Source: Coenobita brevimanus
Lineage: Eukaryota; Arthropoda; Malacostraca; Decapoda; Coenobitidae
Direction: 5' to 3'
NCBI GenBank assembly: GCA_032717465.1
Contig: CM064665.1
Span: 25,072,588-25,136,587, forward strand
Length of the DNA stretch: 64,000 bases
This document shows positions 44,052 through 53,294 of this stretch, piece by piece. The notes under the pieces were generated by a model. The model had not been told where the DNA came from, did no database searches, and saw nothing but the letters and a program-made list of their open reading frames with translations. The stretch's first letter is position 1, and the number at the start of each line of letters is the position of its first letter. A program made the translations under genes and the position numbers.

Positions 44052-44775
44052 AGCAAACCTCTACTCCCTCACCACCACCCACACTACCGTCCACAAACCC
44101 TACCTCCAGCACTAACCCTACTACCACTAACCCAGACACTTCGTCAACCTCACACGATCCTACCTCTCACCTTACTCCCCCACCCACCACCCCTTAACCC
44201 GTCCCTACACCTCATCCACCCTCTTTGTCAACCCCAGCTCCCGCCCCTTACCCAGTCCTTAACCCTAACCCAACCTCTCTGTCAACCTCAGGTGATCCTA
44301 CCCCACACTCTTTCCCAAGAGTCCCCACCCCTTCCCAAGTCAATACCCCTCATCCATCAACACCTGTCGTTCCCGTAATCCCTCCACCACTAACCACAAC
44401 CCTACAAACTACATAAACAACTGCCACATTGACCTATACACAATCAGACCGTCTCAGCAAACCAGCATACTATTACACTCCATCATAATCTGATATCAAA
44501 AACGGCAGACACTCCAGGTCATCACACCTACATTGCATTCTTATGGTACAGAATTGTTTTTGTGTGTATGCTACCTCACATAACTCAGTTGTAAAGGTGA
44601 ACATAACTTTCTCATTCATTTGCTCAAAGTAACTAAGCACTAGTCAAATTCTCGTGTTATGCCCGGCTACTATTTCTTTATATATATCAACTGCTTTTTG
44701 TAATTACCACATTCAAATCACTTTCCAATGCTCGCTCACTTTGAAAATTGTATATATATATATATATATATATAT
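44052..44775 (+). other. G4 Pro/Thr-rich tail and 3' untranslated region
   Basis: To about 44415 the sequence is rich in CCA/ACC, with frames of Thr, Pro and Ser and several imperfect duplications (ACCTCTCTGTCAACCTC-like). Beyond that it is AT-rich with no gene, ending in a TA repeat (44751-44775) at the LINE C insertion. Confidence 0.6.
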
Positions 44776-45002
44776 GTCGGAGGGTTAGTGCCCCTCCCCA
44801 GAAAACAACTAACTAAAAAAACAAACAATAAGCCTCGGACAAGGACTGACCAAACGATGACGACCAAGGACCAGACAAAGGACATGGTCGCACATGATCC
44901 TCTGAACACTGAAAACAAATCTGATTACTGAAAATCAAAGCAATTTCAATAAGTAAATAAAAGAGCAGTAATATACTGACCCTACAATTCCAAAGGATAT
45001 CA

Positions 45003-46280
45003 GGAACGTGGAATGTAAGGGGAGCGAATGATGAGGTGAAAGAGAGAGAGATTGTCCAGGTGCTTGAGGGTGCGAAAGTGGATGTATGTGGAATAACTGA
45101 AACAAAATGGAGAGGAGAAAGTGTGAGAGAATGGGAGCATGGATGGGGTATATGTGCAGGAGTAGGTGAGAATGAGAGTGTAAAGGAAGGATTATGTATA
45201 GTTGTGAGTAAAAGATGGAAGAGGAGCATAAGACAGTATGGATCAGTTGGGTCAAGGATTGTGTGGGTAAAGCTGAAAGTTGGAATACAAATGTGGGCGA
45301 TTGTGTGTGTGTATGTGCCAATGCAAGATCGTGCTAGAAGAGTGAGAGGAGAGTTCTGGACAAATGTAGAAGTGTGCATGGAAAAGTTTGGAAGGAATGA
45401 GATAGTGTTTTTGATTGGTGATATGAATGGTAAAGTTGGGAATGTGAAGGTGGATGGAATAATTGGTGAGTGGGGTGTGCCTGCTGAGATAGATGAGAAT
45501 GGCAGTGCGTTAGTGGACATTTGTCCTGGGAGGGGGTTGGTGATAGCCAATACCCTCTTCAGGCATAAAATGATCCACAGGTATACATGGCGAGTGATGA
45601 GAAGGGTGGGTGGTGAACTGAATGAAAGGAAGGTAATGATTGCTTATGTGTGTGTGGATGAAAGGATGCGAAGATGTGTAGTGGATGCAAGAGTTTATAG
45701 AGGTTGGGGGAGTGGACTTTCTGACCACTACTTGGTGGTGGCAAGAATTAGAATTCAAGTAAGATGGAGGAATAGAAGAAGGGAAAGACGAGAGGAAGGA
45801 GTAGTTGCAAGGAGAGTGGAAAGGTTACAAAAGGATGAGAAAAAGGCAGAGTATAAGAGAGAAGTGGAGGAACGATTGGGCAAATATGAATTGGAGCAGA
45901 TGGGAGATGTGGAAGGTGTGTGTAGGATATTTACAGAAGAAGTATGTGCAGCGTGTGATGTGGTGTGTGGTAGGAAGAGAAGACGGAGGGGGGTGCAAGG
46001 AGCAGTGTGGTGGACTGAAGAGGTGAAACAGGCTGTGGCACAAAAGAAGAAAGCATACAATGAATGGATGAGAAATAGGGGCGTGGAAGAAGTTGAGAGA
46101 CGGAAGAGAGAGTTATATGTAGAAAGAAAGAGAGAGGTGAAAAGATTAGTAAGAGAGAGTAAGAAGAAAGTGGATGAGGAATTTGGAAGGAATTTGAGTG
46201 TAAAGTGGAGGGACTGTAAGAAAATGTTCTGGAAAGAGGTGAAAAGAGTAAGACAGGGTGGAAGTGAAGTTAGCAGATGA
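45003..46280 (+). CDS. LINE C endonuclease ORF
   Basis: One open frame through the endonuclease and the basic linker. SGTWNVRGANDEVKE (45003), CGITETKWRGES (45090), VFLIGDMNGKVGNV (45406), VMIAYVCVDERM (45636), GLSDHYLVVARI (45712). The conserved Asp of IDYV is Ala here (A and B keep it), which would probably harm nicking. A TGA at 46278, where A has GGG, stops the polyprotein early. No initiator is obvious; the first Met in the frame is at 45036. Confidence 0.75.
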   Translation, partial: GTWNVRGANDEVKEREIVQVLEGAKVDVCGITETKWRGESVREWEHGWGICAGVGENESVKEGLCIVVSKRWKRSIRQYGSVGSRIVWVKLKVGIQMWAIVCVYVPMQDRARRVRGEFWTNVEVCMEKFGRNEIVFLIGDMNGKVGNVKVDGIIGEWGVPAEIDENGSALVDICPGRGLVIANTLFRHKMIHRYTWRVMRRVGGELNERKVMIAYVCVDERMRRCVVDARVYRGWGSGLSDHYLVVARIRIQVRWRNRRRERREEGVVARRVERLQKDEKKAEYKREVEERLGKYELEQMGDVEGVCRIFTEEVCAACDVVCGRKRRRRGVQGAVWWTEEVKQAVAQKKKAYNEWMRNRGVEEVERRKRELYVERKREVKRLVRESKKKVDEEFGRNLSVKWRDCKKMFWKEVKRVRQGGSEVSR

Positions 46281-46708
46281 GTGAAAGATAAAAATGGTAG
46301 ATTACTAGTGGAGAGGGGAGAAAAAGTGAGCAGATGGAGAGAACACTTTATGGAATTCTTGAACATAGAGGATGGAAGTAATGCGAGTATAAGTGGCTGG
46401 GGAATGGCTGAGAGAAGGAAGGAGGTGAGAAGAGAGGAAGAAATCAGTAGGATTGAAGTTGTGGAAGCAATGAAGAAAGTTAAATCGGGGAACGCCCCAG
46501 GAATTGATGGAGTGTGTGGTGAAATGCTAAAGCATGGGGGAGAGATAGTAGTAGAATGGATATGGAAGATGTGCTGATTGGCCTGGGAGGAAGGTAGAGT
46601 CCCGGAGGAATGGAAGTCAGGTATAATTATTCCCTTGTACATAGGAAAAGGGGAAAAAGAAGTGTGTGATAATCATAGGGGCATTTGTCTTCTTAGTATA
46701 ATAGGAAA
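46281..46708 (+). pseudogene. LINE C RT N-terminal part, broken
   Basis: KDKNGRLLVERGEKVSRWRE and APGIDGVCGEMLKHGGE (about 46494), then a TGA at 46575 (Arg in copy A) and GRVPEEWKSGIIIPLYIGKG. One missing base near 46707 (AATAGGAAAGTG versus ATAGGAAAAGTG) shifts the frame into the ORF at 46709. Confidence 0.85.
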
Positions 46709-47971
46709 GTGTATGGTAGGATACTTATTGACAGAGTTAGAGAAAGAACAGAGAAATTAGTTGGAGAAGAACAGGGAGGCTTTAGGAAGGGAAGAGGTTG
46801 TGTAGATCAGATATTCATTCTTAGATCTTTAGTGGAAAAGTTTCTAGAGAAGGGAAAGAAGTTGTATGCAGCTTTCACGGATTTGGAGAAAGCATATGAC
46901 AGGGTAGATAGACAAGGATTGTGGAAAGTGTTAAGAATATATGGAGTAGATGGGAAGTTGTTGAATGCTGTGAAGAGTATATATGATGGTGCGACGGCTC
47001 CACTGCTTGTGGATGGTGAACTAAGTGAATTTTTCTCTTTGAAGGTTGGGTTGAAACAGGGATGTGTCATGTCTCCATGGTTGTTCAATCTGTACATGGA
47101 TGGGGTAATAAACGAGGTACGAGGTAGGGTAGTGGATGTTGGAGTGGCCCTGGTGAGAGAGGATAGTGTTTGGAAACTCCCTGTACTGTTGTTTGCAGAT
47201 GATACTGTGTTGTTGAGTGAAGACGAAGGGGAGCTGCAAGGCTTGGTGGATGAGTTTGGGAGAGTGTGTAAGAAACGGAATCTAAAGGTGAATGTAGGGA
47301 AGAGTAAAGTGATGGTCTTTGAGAAAGGTGAAGTCAGTGAATGTACAGCGAGGTTGGATGGTGAGGAATTGGAAAATGTGAGTATGTTTAAGTACTTAGG
47401 TAGTGTGATGAGTAAGGATGGAGGTTTAGAGGGTGAAGTGTTTGAAAGGGTACAGCAGGGAAGAAAGGTTGCTGGTTCTTTGAAAGCAGTGATAAGAAAC
47501 AGGGAAGTGAGCATGGAAGTGAAAAAGTTACTACATGACAGTATTGTGATACCAACTCTAACGTACGGAAGTGAAGCTTGGACGTTGTTGGAAGGACACA
47601 AGTCAAGAGTGAGAGCAGTGGAAATGAGTTATTTAAGAGGAGCCTGTGGAGTCACATGGAGAGACAGGCTGACGAATGAGGATATAAAGGAGCGTTGTGG
47701 TGTTGATGTGGATGTGATAGGAAGCGTTATGAGGAACACACTGAGGTGGTTTGGCCATGTGGAGAGGATAGAGGGTGAAAGACTGACGAAGAGAGTGTAT
47801 GTGAGTGAGGTGGAGGGGGGAAGAGGGAGGGGGAGGCCGAGGATGAGATGGAGGGATGAGGTGGAGAGGTATATGAGAGAGGGGGGTGTGAGTTGGGAGC
47901 AGGGTAGTGAAATGGCTGGGGACAGGGCGACGTGGAGGCGATTTGTTTGTGGCCACCCCAAACGGGATTGA
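46709..47971 (+). CDS. LINE C reverse transcriptase ORF (420 aa)
   Basis: An open frame across the RT core: GEEQGGFRKGRGCVDQIF, AAFTDLEKAYDRVDRQG (46870), GLKQGCVMSPWLFNLYMDG (47048), the intact catalytic LLFADDTVLL (FADD codons 47192-47203), FKYLGSVMSKDGGLEG, LTYGSEAWTLLEGHK, RWFGHVERIEGERLTKRVYV and GRPRMRWRDEVERYMREG. It is the only one of the three copies with unaltered FADD. The upstream palm part is cut off by the frameshift, so full activity is unlikely. Confidence 0.85.
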   Translation: MYGRILIDRVRERTEKLVGEEQGGFRKGRGCVDQIFILRSLVEKFLEKGKKLYAAFTDLEKAYDRVDRQGLWKVLRIYGVDGKLLNAVKSIYDGATAPLLVDGELSEFFSLKVGLKQGCVMSPWLFNLYMDGVINEVRGRVVDVGVALVREDSVWKLPVLLFADDTVLLSEDEGELQGLVDEFGRVCKKRNLKVNVGKSKVMVFEKGEVSECTARLDGEELENVSMFKYLGSVMSKDGGLEGEVFERVQQGRKVAGSLKAVIRNREVSMEVKKLLHDSIVIPTLTYGSEAWTLLEGHKSRVRAVEMSYLRGACGVTWRDRLTNEDIKERCGVDVDVIGSVMRNTLRWFGHVERIEGERLTKRVYVSEVEGGRGRGRPRMRWRDEVERYMREGGVSWEQGSEMAGDRATWRRFVCGHPKRD

Positions 47972-47984
47972 GGCGTCTGGCAAT

Positions 47985-48011
47985 AGATAGATAGATAGAT
48001 AGATAGATAGA
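47985..48011. repeat. GATA tail of LINE C
   Basis: Tandem ATAG units form the 3' terminus of the LINE, as in copy A (21578-21594). Confidence 0.9.
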
Positions 48012-48099
48012 CATTTTTTTTACCTTATACCCTAATCATTTTTATTTCTCTTTTCTTCCTGTTTTGTTGCCATAAACAGAAGGAGGGAAGGTGGAGTGC
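48012..48099 (+). promoter_or_regulatory. G4 3' end with polypurine tract
   Basis: G4 resumes after LINE C. AGAAGGAGGGAAGGTGGAG (about 48079-48096) just before the LTR is a good polypurine tract. Confidence 0.7.
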
Positions 48100-48829
48100 T
48101 GTGGCGTATATTACATCACAAAGAGTTGTACCTCGCATTTCACTTACACACGTGATTTCCTTCCCTCGTGGCTTTTCCGCATTTCACCTACACAAGTGGT
48201 TTCCTTTCCTTGTGGCTTTTCCCCACCTTGTTCTTGGAATTAGCATGGCTACTTGTGCCGCTACTAATAGTAGTCGATTTTTCATCTGTCCTCATCTGTA
48301 CCAGTGCCGCTTCCAATAATATTCAATTTCTTTTCCCTCCTCACCTGTAGTGGTGCCTAAGCCAATCAATTTTGCCTATTCTGGTGACCTAGGCCTACCG
48401 GTGCTACGCCTACCTCATTAAAGGGCTTAAAACCAAGTGGGTGACCTCGCTCGCCCTTCTTTCCAATCAGAACTTCACCCAGCTGCTACCTGTCTTGCTC
48501 TCCATCTCTCCTGGTAAAATCTGGCCACGTGGTACTACTTTACATTATACGATACACACAAACACAACAGCCCAGCACTCCTGCTTCTCACTAATTCATT
48601 ACCCATATTCTTAATCTGTAACTATTAATTCCTGTAATTGATCTACACATGCTGCAATGTAATGGCCTTGTAGTATTTTGAAATCATGCAATAACTCTGT
48701 ATTGTTCCAAGTCAATAATGACTGCCCTGTCTATTTCTTCCCGACACATTGGCGTTTATTTATTCCAACCATTTGCCTTGGTATAGCCCCCTTAGTAAAA
48801 TATATATCCTCATAACCAAAAAAGACACA
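48100..48829 (+). repeat. G4 3' LTR
   Basis: It starts TGTGGCGTATATTACATCAC and ends GACACA, aligning with 34750-35480 throughout. Unexpectedly it is followed by a primer-site-like TGGTGAACCCAACCTTATTACCACC. Confidence 0.88.
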
Positions 48830-48830
48830 G

Positions 48831-48856
48831 TGGTGAACCCAACCTTATTACCACCA
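48831..48856 (+). promoter_or_regulatory. Primer-site-like sequence after second G4 LTR
   Basis: TGGTGAACCCAACC and the following TTATTACCACCA match the start of the G4 leader at 35482-35508 (TGGTGAAACCGACATC, AATACCACCA). A genuine 3' LTR should be followed by host DNA, so another element copy once continued here. Confidence 0.65.
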
Positions 48857-49360
48857 CAGTTTTCTGTGACTGCTTTCCACTCCTCCTGTTTCTCCCATCC
48901 CTCCTGTCACTTTTATTGCTACTCTTTCAACTTCAGGTGACTCTAAGCTGAGTGACAAGACTAATGGTTTCCTTTAACCCAGGAAACCATTTACACTTCT
49001 GGGTGACAACCATATAATCAAATAATGGGGTTATGTGCTGCCTTCTGTGATGCCCCTATTAACTGGGTGGAGAGTGGTTGCTTGCCTGCGGTTAATGGGT
49101 CTGCTCAACAACCTACACGTCACAGTGAATGAGGGTAGGGTAGTGGGGTAACGAGTGGTGGATGTGGACTGGGGATGAACTGAAGGTGAAATGGGGAAGA
49201 TGGCAGGATCAGTGATTAGGAAGATTCAGCCTGGATAATACTGATTCGGGTGAGGTATATGAAGTAGCTCTGACTTTTTTTTTTTTTACGCCCACTCCGT
49301 GAGGTCCAGCAGTCCTACGTATTATACACCTCCACATGTCACAACTTCTGCGCTAATGCC
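48857..49360. other. Intron 1 sequence without gene
   Basis: No gene is recognised. It has mixed composition, with a T-run at about 49277-49287. Confidence 0.6.
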
Positions 49361-49474
49361 CACTGTCTATACTGAATACATGGTAGAGCCACTGTCTATA
49401 CTGAATACATGGTAGAGCCACCGTCTATACTGAATACATGGTAAAGCCACCGTCTATACTGAATACATGGTAGT
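49361..49474. repeat. Four tandem 29-bp repeats
   Basis: CAC/CTGTCTATACTGAATACATGGTAGAGC-type units start at 49361, 49390, 49419 and 49448 with one or two differences each. Exact 29-bp spacing shows a recent duplication. Confidence 0.92.
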
Positions 49475-49598
49475 GCTGTTGCATACAGGACTTGGTGTAT
49501 TGGTTTTAGCGGGGATGTTTTTATGACATATCAGCGGGTCTTATGGTTGACCAGGAAGTCTGCTTTAACGAATTTCAAAGCCTTACACCGTTCCCTGC

Positions 49599-49599
<1 letters not shown>

Positions 49600-49667
<68 letters not shown>

Positions 49668-49779
49668 TGTGTGTGTAAAGTTCATTGACTCACTTTTCTC
49701 GCTACCCACTGTTCGCTCTCTCTCTCTCTCTCTCCTTGTGTGTGTAAAGATCATTGACTCACTTTTCTCGCAACCCACT

Positions 49780-49853
<74 letters not shown>
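49600..49853. repeat. CT arrays with duplicated unique spacer
   Basis: Three CT runs (about 49603-49664, 49715-49732, 49782-49850) are separated by two near-identical copies of CCTTGTGTGTGTAAAG-A/T-TCATTGACTCACTTTTCTCGC (each about 50 bp). On the coding strand this GA array begins 13 bp downstream of the exon 1 donor. Confidence 0.92.
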
Positions 49854-49856
<3 letters not shown>

Positions 49857-49863
49857 TACTCAC

Positions 49864-50039
49864 CTGAACTGGGCATATTTATCAAGGTACAATCTGCAGT
49901 GCTGTGGCAGGAGGTACCGCCCTGGTCCAACCTCCACCAGTCCCTTATCAAAAGATCCGAATTTCGTCCGTATTTCCTGCTGGATCTTCGGGGCCAAGGG
50001 TAAGGCCATCAAGGGGCAGGAGTTTCCTTTCTCAGCCAT
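49864..50039 (-). CDS. Sulfotransferase exon 1 (start codon)
   Basis: On the minus strand ATG (50039-50037) opens MAEKGNSCPLMALPLAP, then GLVEVGPGRYLLPQHC and DKYAQF, residues 1-58, ending TTCAG|GTGAGT (donor 49863). The G-x-V...PGGY-x-LP...Y...I..F pattern is the usual N-terminal block of cytosolic sulfotransferases, and exon 2 completes R59 and continues FRPDD in phase. Stops lie upstream in this frame, so the ATG is the likely start. A possible acceptor (TTTGCAG, ending about 50050) suggests an upstream non-coding exon, though this could be chance. Confidence 0.88.
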
Positions 50040-50149
50040 TTTTTAGCACTGCAAATGTAAATAAGAGTATAAGTATGAGGGATATGTTACAGGGAATAGT
50101 GCTGCACTTGAAATATAGCTGGTGGTATCTTGTGCCCATAAGAAGTAGG

Positions 50150-52500
50150 AAATACAGACAGAAAGAAATAGTTGCAGAGCTGAATGTTGCATAAATGAGG
50201 GACTGGGAGTAACAGTTAACTCTTGCATTAGAGAGTTGGGCAGAAAAGGGATGAGAGTTTGTTGCTAGATGAGTGCTACGCTCCCATCGTAGAAGTGGAG
50301 GGATGCATGCGGACAAATCAGTGGAGCAATGACCATTCAAGTAGCGATGGAAAAAAGATAAAGATGCAACAATGCGGTAAAGAGAGAGAGGATCAAAGGA
50401 GCCAGTAAGAGAAGGAAAGTTAATGAGATTAAAAGCCTTTGACTCCACCAAATTGAGAAGAGCTGCATGTGGGGAGCCTCCCCACACATGAGAGTTGTAC
50501 TGTAAACAGGGGAGAATAAAATCCCTTGTATAAAATAAAAAACTTGGCGAGGGTAAAGAAGGTACAGAGTTGGCTTAGCATACCTAATCTCTCGGAAGCT
50601 GATTTTACAAAAGATGTAATATGATCTTTCCAAGATGAATCCCGAGACAATGAAACCCCAAGCATGTTTATGGATGATGCAGGATTGAGCTGCATATTAT
50701 TACACATTAGTGAGTACTCACGTGGAAGATTTTGCTGGGTTGATAGGTGTAAAAACTAAGTCTTTAATGCACTGAAAACAACAAGATTACTTTTACCCCA
50801 TTCAGAGATGTGAACCAAGTCAGACATAAAGTGTGCCACAGCCTCATCCCTTGTTTGTTGAAATAACTGTAGAGATGGACGTTACGGGAACCGAATGGAA
50901 AGGTGAAGGGTGGAATCATCAGCGTATGAGTGGATAGGGTTAGATATACAGCTTTGAAGGTCACTGATGAATAAAAGGAAGAGAGTTGGCGATAGGACAA
51001 AGCCCTTAAGAACACCGCGGTTGATAGATCTAGGAGAAGAATGGTGGCCATCAACAACAACGGGTATAGAACGACCAGAAAGGAAGCTAGAGATGACGGC
51101 AAAGTTAGAAGGATAGAAACCGTACGAGGGCAGCTTGGAAATTAAAGAATTATTCCAGACGCGATCTAAAGCTTTTGAGATGTGAGGTGCAATGGAAAAA
51201 CTTTTGCCAAACTCCCGAAATGAGGATGACCAGGATTCTCAAAGGTAGGTGAGAAGATCACCAATGGAGCATCCCTGGTGGAACCCATAGTGACGATCTG
51301 ATAGAAGGTTGTGATAGGATAGATGCTTTAAAATTTTTCCTGCTAAGAATAGGCTCAAAATCTTTGGGCGATAGTTAGTGGGTTGGGAATGGTCATCCTT
51401 CTTTGGGACAGGCTGAATGAAAGGAAACTTCCAGCAAGAAGGAAAGGTACAAGTTGATAGACAAAGGCAAAAGAGTTTACCTAGGCAGGGTGGAAAGCAG
51501 CACAGTTCTTTGGGGACAACAGGAGGGACCCCATCAGGCCCATATGCCTTCTTAGTATTGGGGCCAGTGATGGAACAAAGCACATCAGCTGAAGAAACTT
51601 TAATGTCACCCATGAGGAAGTCAGTGGGGGGAAGTCATGGAGGAACAGCACAGTAGAAGAAATAGCTACAGAGCCATCAGAGTAGAAAAAAGGGGGGAAG
51701 GATGATAAGGTAAAGTTGTTAGAAAGGTTTATGCCAAGATGCCAGAAGGAGCGGGAAGACTTAGTGTTGGAGAGTTGATAGCATTTAGTACTGATGAAAT
51801 TATTTTTAGCAGAGTGAAAAACAGACTTAGCATGATTCCAGCCAGAAACTTAAAAAAAGATTTGATTCAGGGGGGGTTGGCTCTGGTACCTTTTATAGGT
51901 CCTCTCCTTATTGTGGACAGCATTAGAACAAGCGTGATTAAACCAAGGCTTTTTTGCATGAGCCAAAGGATATGAGAAAGGAATGCATGCTTCCATGCCC
52001 AAGAGAATAACCTCCATAATGTGCAATGCATACTCAGATGGCTTCTGGCCATGGAAGCAGTAATCATTCCAGTGAAAATCAAAGAAGTACTACCTGAGGG
52101 CCTCCTAAGCAGCAGCTCTAAAGTGCCACCACCGACGTTTTTTTTTAATGGTCCACAGGCCATACTGAAGCGATAGGACAGGTTAAGATAATAAAGTTGT
52201 GATCGGAGGAACCCAACGGAGAGGAAAGATTAACAGCGTAAGCAGAAGGATTAGTTGTTAGGAAGAGGTCAGGTATGTTGGAACTCTCGCCACGGCAGCC
52301 AGAGACATGGGTAGGGTGCTGTACAAGCTGCAGTAGGTCATTTAGTATAGAAAAGATGTAGGCTTGTTAAGCAGGTGGATCAGTGAAAGGAGAGGAAAGC
52401 CAAAGGTGGTGGTGAACACTGAAATCTCCGATAATGGAGATTTCAAAGAATAGAGAAACAGATAGGATGTGTTCCATCATAGAAGTAAAATAAAGTGTGT
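50150..52500 (-). mobile_element. Jockey/CR1-like LINE, antisense and decayed
   Basis: On the minus strand an endonuclease end, a linker and most of an RT can be followed from about 52490 to about 50180. The left limit against exon 1 is not clear. The sequence is full of shifts, so it is old. Protein style (SPIHSYADDSTLH-like, SWKDHI, FKLINFPSL-like) is that of the Jockey/CR1 superfamily common in arthropods. Confidence 0.8.
50180..52490 (-). pseudogene. Jockey/CR1-like endonuclease-RT pseudogene
   Basis: In minus-strand order: IIGDFSVHHHLWLSSPFTDP (52440-52380), LLQLVQHPTHVSGCRGESSN and PLGSSDHNFIIL (52340-52180; endonuclease end), KKAYGPDGVPPVVPKELCC (51560-51505), CWKFPFIQPVPKKDDHSQPT (about 51440) and NYRPKILSL, LDRVWNNSLISKLPSYGFYP (51170-51110), RSINRGVLKGFVLSPTLFLL (about 51030), the catalytic HSYADDSTLH (YADD at 50926-50915), INMLGVSLSRDSSWKDHI (50680-50620) and LLNLVESKAFNLINFPSL (50460-50410). 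Many frameshifts. Confidence 0.85.
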
Positions 52501-53000
52501 GTGTGTAGGGAATAAATAGATGCTGCAGGATGGACGCTGATAACACTGTCGGTGGTGAAGGCATGAGTGTGTGAGTAAGGAACGAATAGATGATACAGGA
52601 TGGACACTGGTAATGCTGCCTGTGATGTGGGCGTAAGTGTGAGAATGGGACTAAGATAGGAATATATGATGCAGGATAGATACTGATAACGCTGTCTGTG
52701 GTGTGAGTGTGTGAGTAGAGATTGAACATATGATGCAGGAAGGACACTGATAATGCTGTCTTTGGTCTGGGTGTGAGTGTGGCAATGCTAATAGGATATG
52801 AATAGAAGATGCAGGATGGACACCAGAAGAGCCGACTGTGGTGTGGACGTAACTGTGTGACTGTGAGGAAGACATGAAGGATATGAAGAGGATGCAGGAT
52901 GGACACTGATAATGCTGACTGTGGTGTGGGGGTAAGAGTGAGAGTGTGAGTAGGATATGAATAGAAGATGCAGGATGGACATTGATATCGTTGACTAAGC
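52500..53000. repeat. Minisatellite, about seven units of 64-81 bp
   Basis: The core GATGCAGGATGGACACTGATAATGCTG recurs near 52523, 52591, 52667, 52731, 52808, 52889 and 52967, each followed by a GTGTGGGTGTGAGTGTG-like part. Units vary in length and sequence. Long minus-strand frames across it are side effects of the repeat. Confidence 0.9.
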
Positions 53001-53161
53001 CGTCCCCGCAACACACAAGAAATCACCCAGCGGAGTGGAAGAAGAGCGCTACATATGTGTCCTCCTGCATGTCACGTGTATATGTGTAATAATGGAAATT
53101 TGGCAGATGTGCAGTACTCGAAAATGCGGTCATTCATTATTGTTTTTGGTGGGATGCAGGC

Positions 53162-53165
<4 letters not shown>

Positions 53166-53205
<40 letters not shown>

Positions 53206-53228
53206 TAGTTTAGGTTTATCAGTCACAC

Positions 53229-53292
<64 letters not shown>
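53166..53292. repeat. Compound microsatellite TG-CT-CA
   Basis: About 20 TG units (53166-53203), about 17 CT units (53231-53264) and about 14 CA units to 53292. Confidence 0.95.

Positions 53293-53294
<2 letters not shown>

Larger units (their letters stand above)
44776..48011 (+). mobile_element. RTE-like LINE, copy C (best preserved)
   Basis: It starts about 75 bp inside the consensus of copy A (GGAGGGTTAGTGCCC) and ends GGCGTCTGGCAATAGATAGA with six to seven GATA units (47985-48011). It differs from A and B by about 108 extra bp between GGACATGGT and GAACGTGGAATG (44889-45003). It is inserted in the G4 3' region. Confidence 0.9.
34750..48829 (+). mobile_element. Gypsy retrotransposon G4 (CsRn1/Kabuki-like) with three insertions
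   Basis: LTRs at 34750-35480 and 48100-48829 (731 and 730 bp by my limits), gag (35539), protease (39600), RT (about 40050-40727 and 42041), RNase H (42240), integrase (42640-44051) and a Pro/Thr-rich tail. LINE copies B and C and a TTAA element interrupt it. The RT order, the LCTYHKRFG gag end and a tRNA-Trp-like primer site suggest the CsRn1/Kabuki group. It lies in sulfotransferase intron 1, opposite to the gene. No matching target duplication was found. Confidence 0.88.

Noticed and set aside
45755..46642. Long minus-strand reading frames of 158-295 codons opposite LINE copies A, B and C (also 18271-18969, 19431-20246, 20509-21195, 38167-38994, 46807-47601)
   Set aside because: They recur at the same place in all copies because the LINE coding strand is rich in A and G and so lacks stops in the complement. 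Their Ser/Leu/Pro/His-rich products match no family.
49543..50046. Ser-Leu repeat frame across the CT arrays
   Set aside because: A by-product of the CT repeats that also overlaps the sulfotransferase exon on the opposite strand.
52500..53000. CRISPR array
   Set aside because: Repeats are degenerate and adjacent without unique spacers of uniform length; the genome is eukaryotic and no cas genes are seen.
52367..53026. A 219-codon minus-strand frame
   Set aside because: Mostly minisatellite read through; only its last 35 codons belong to a real feature, the LINE endonuclease.
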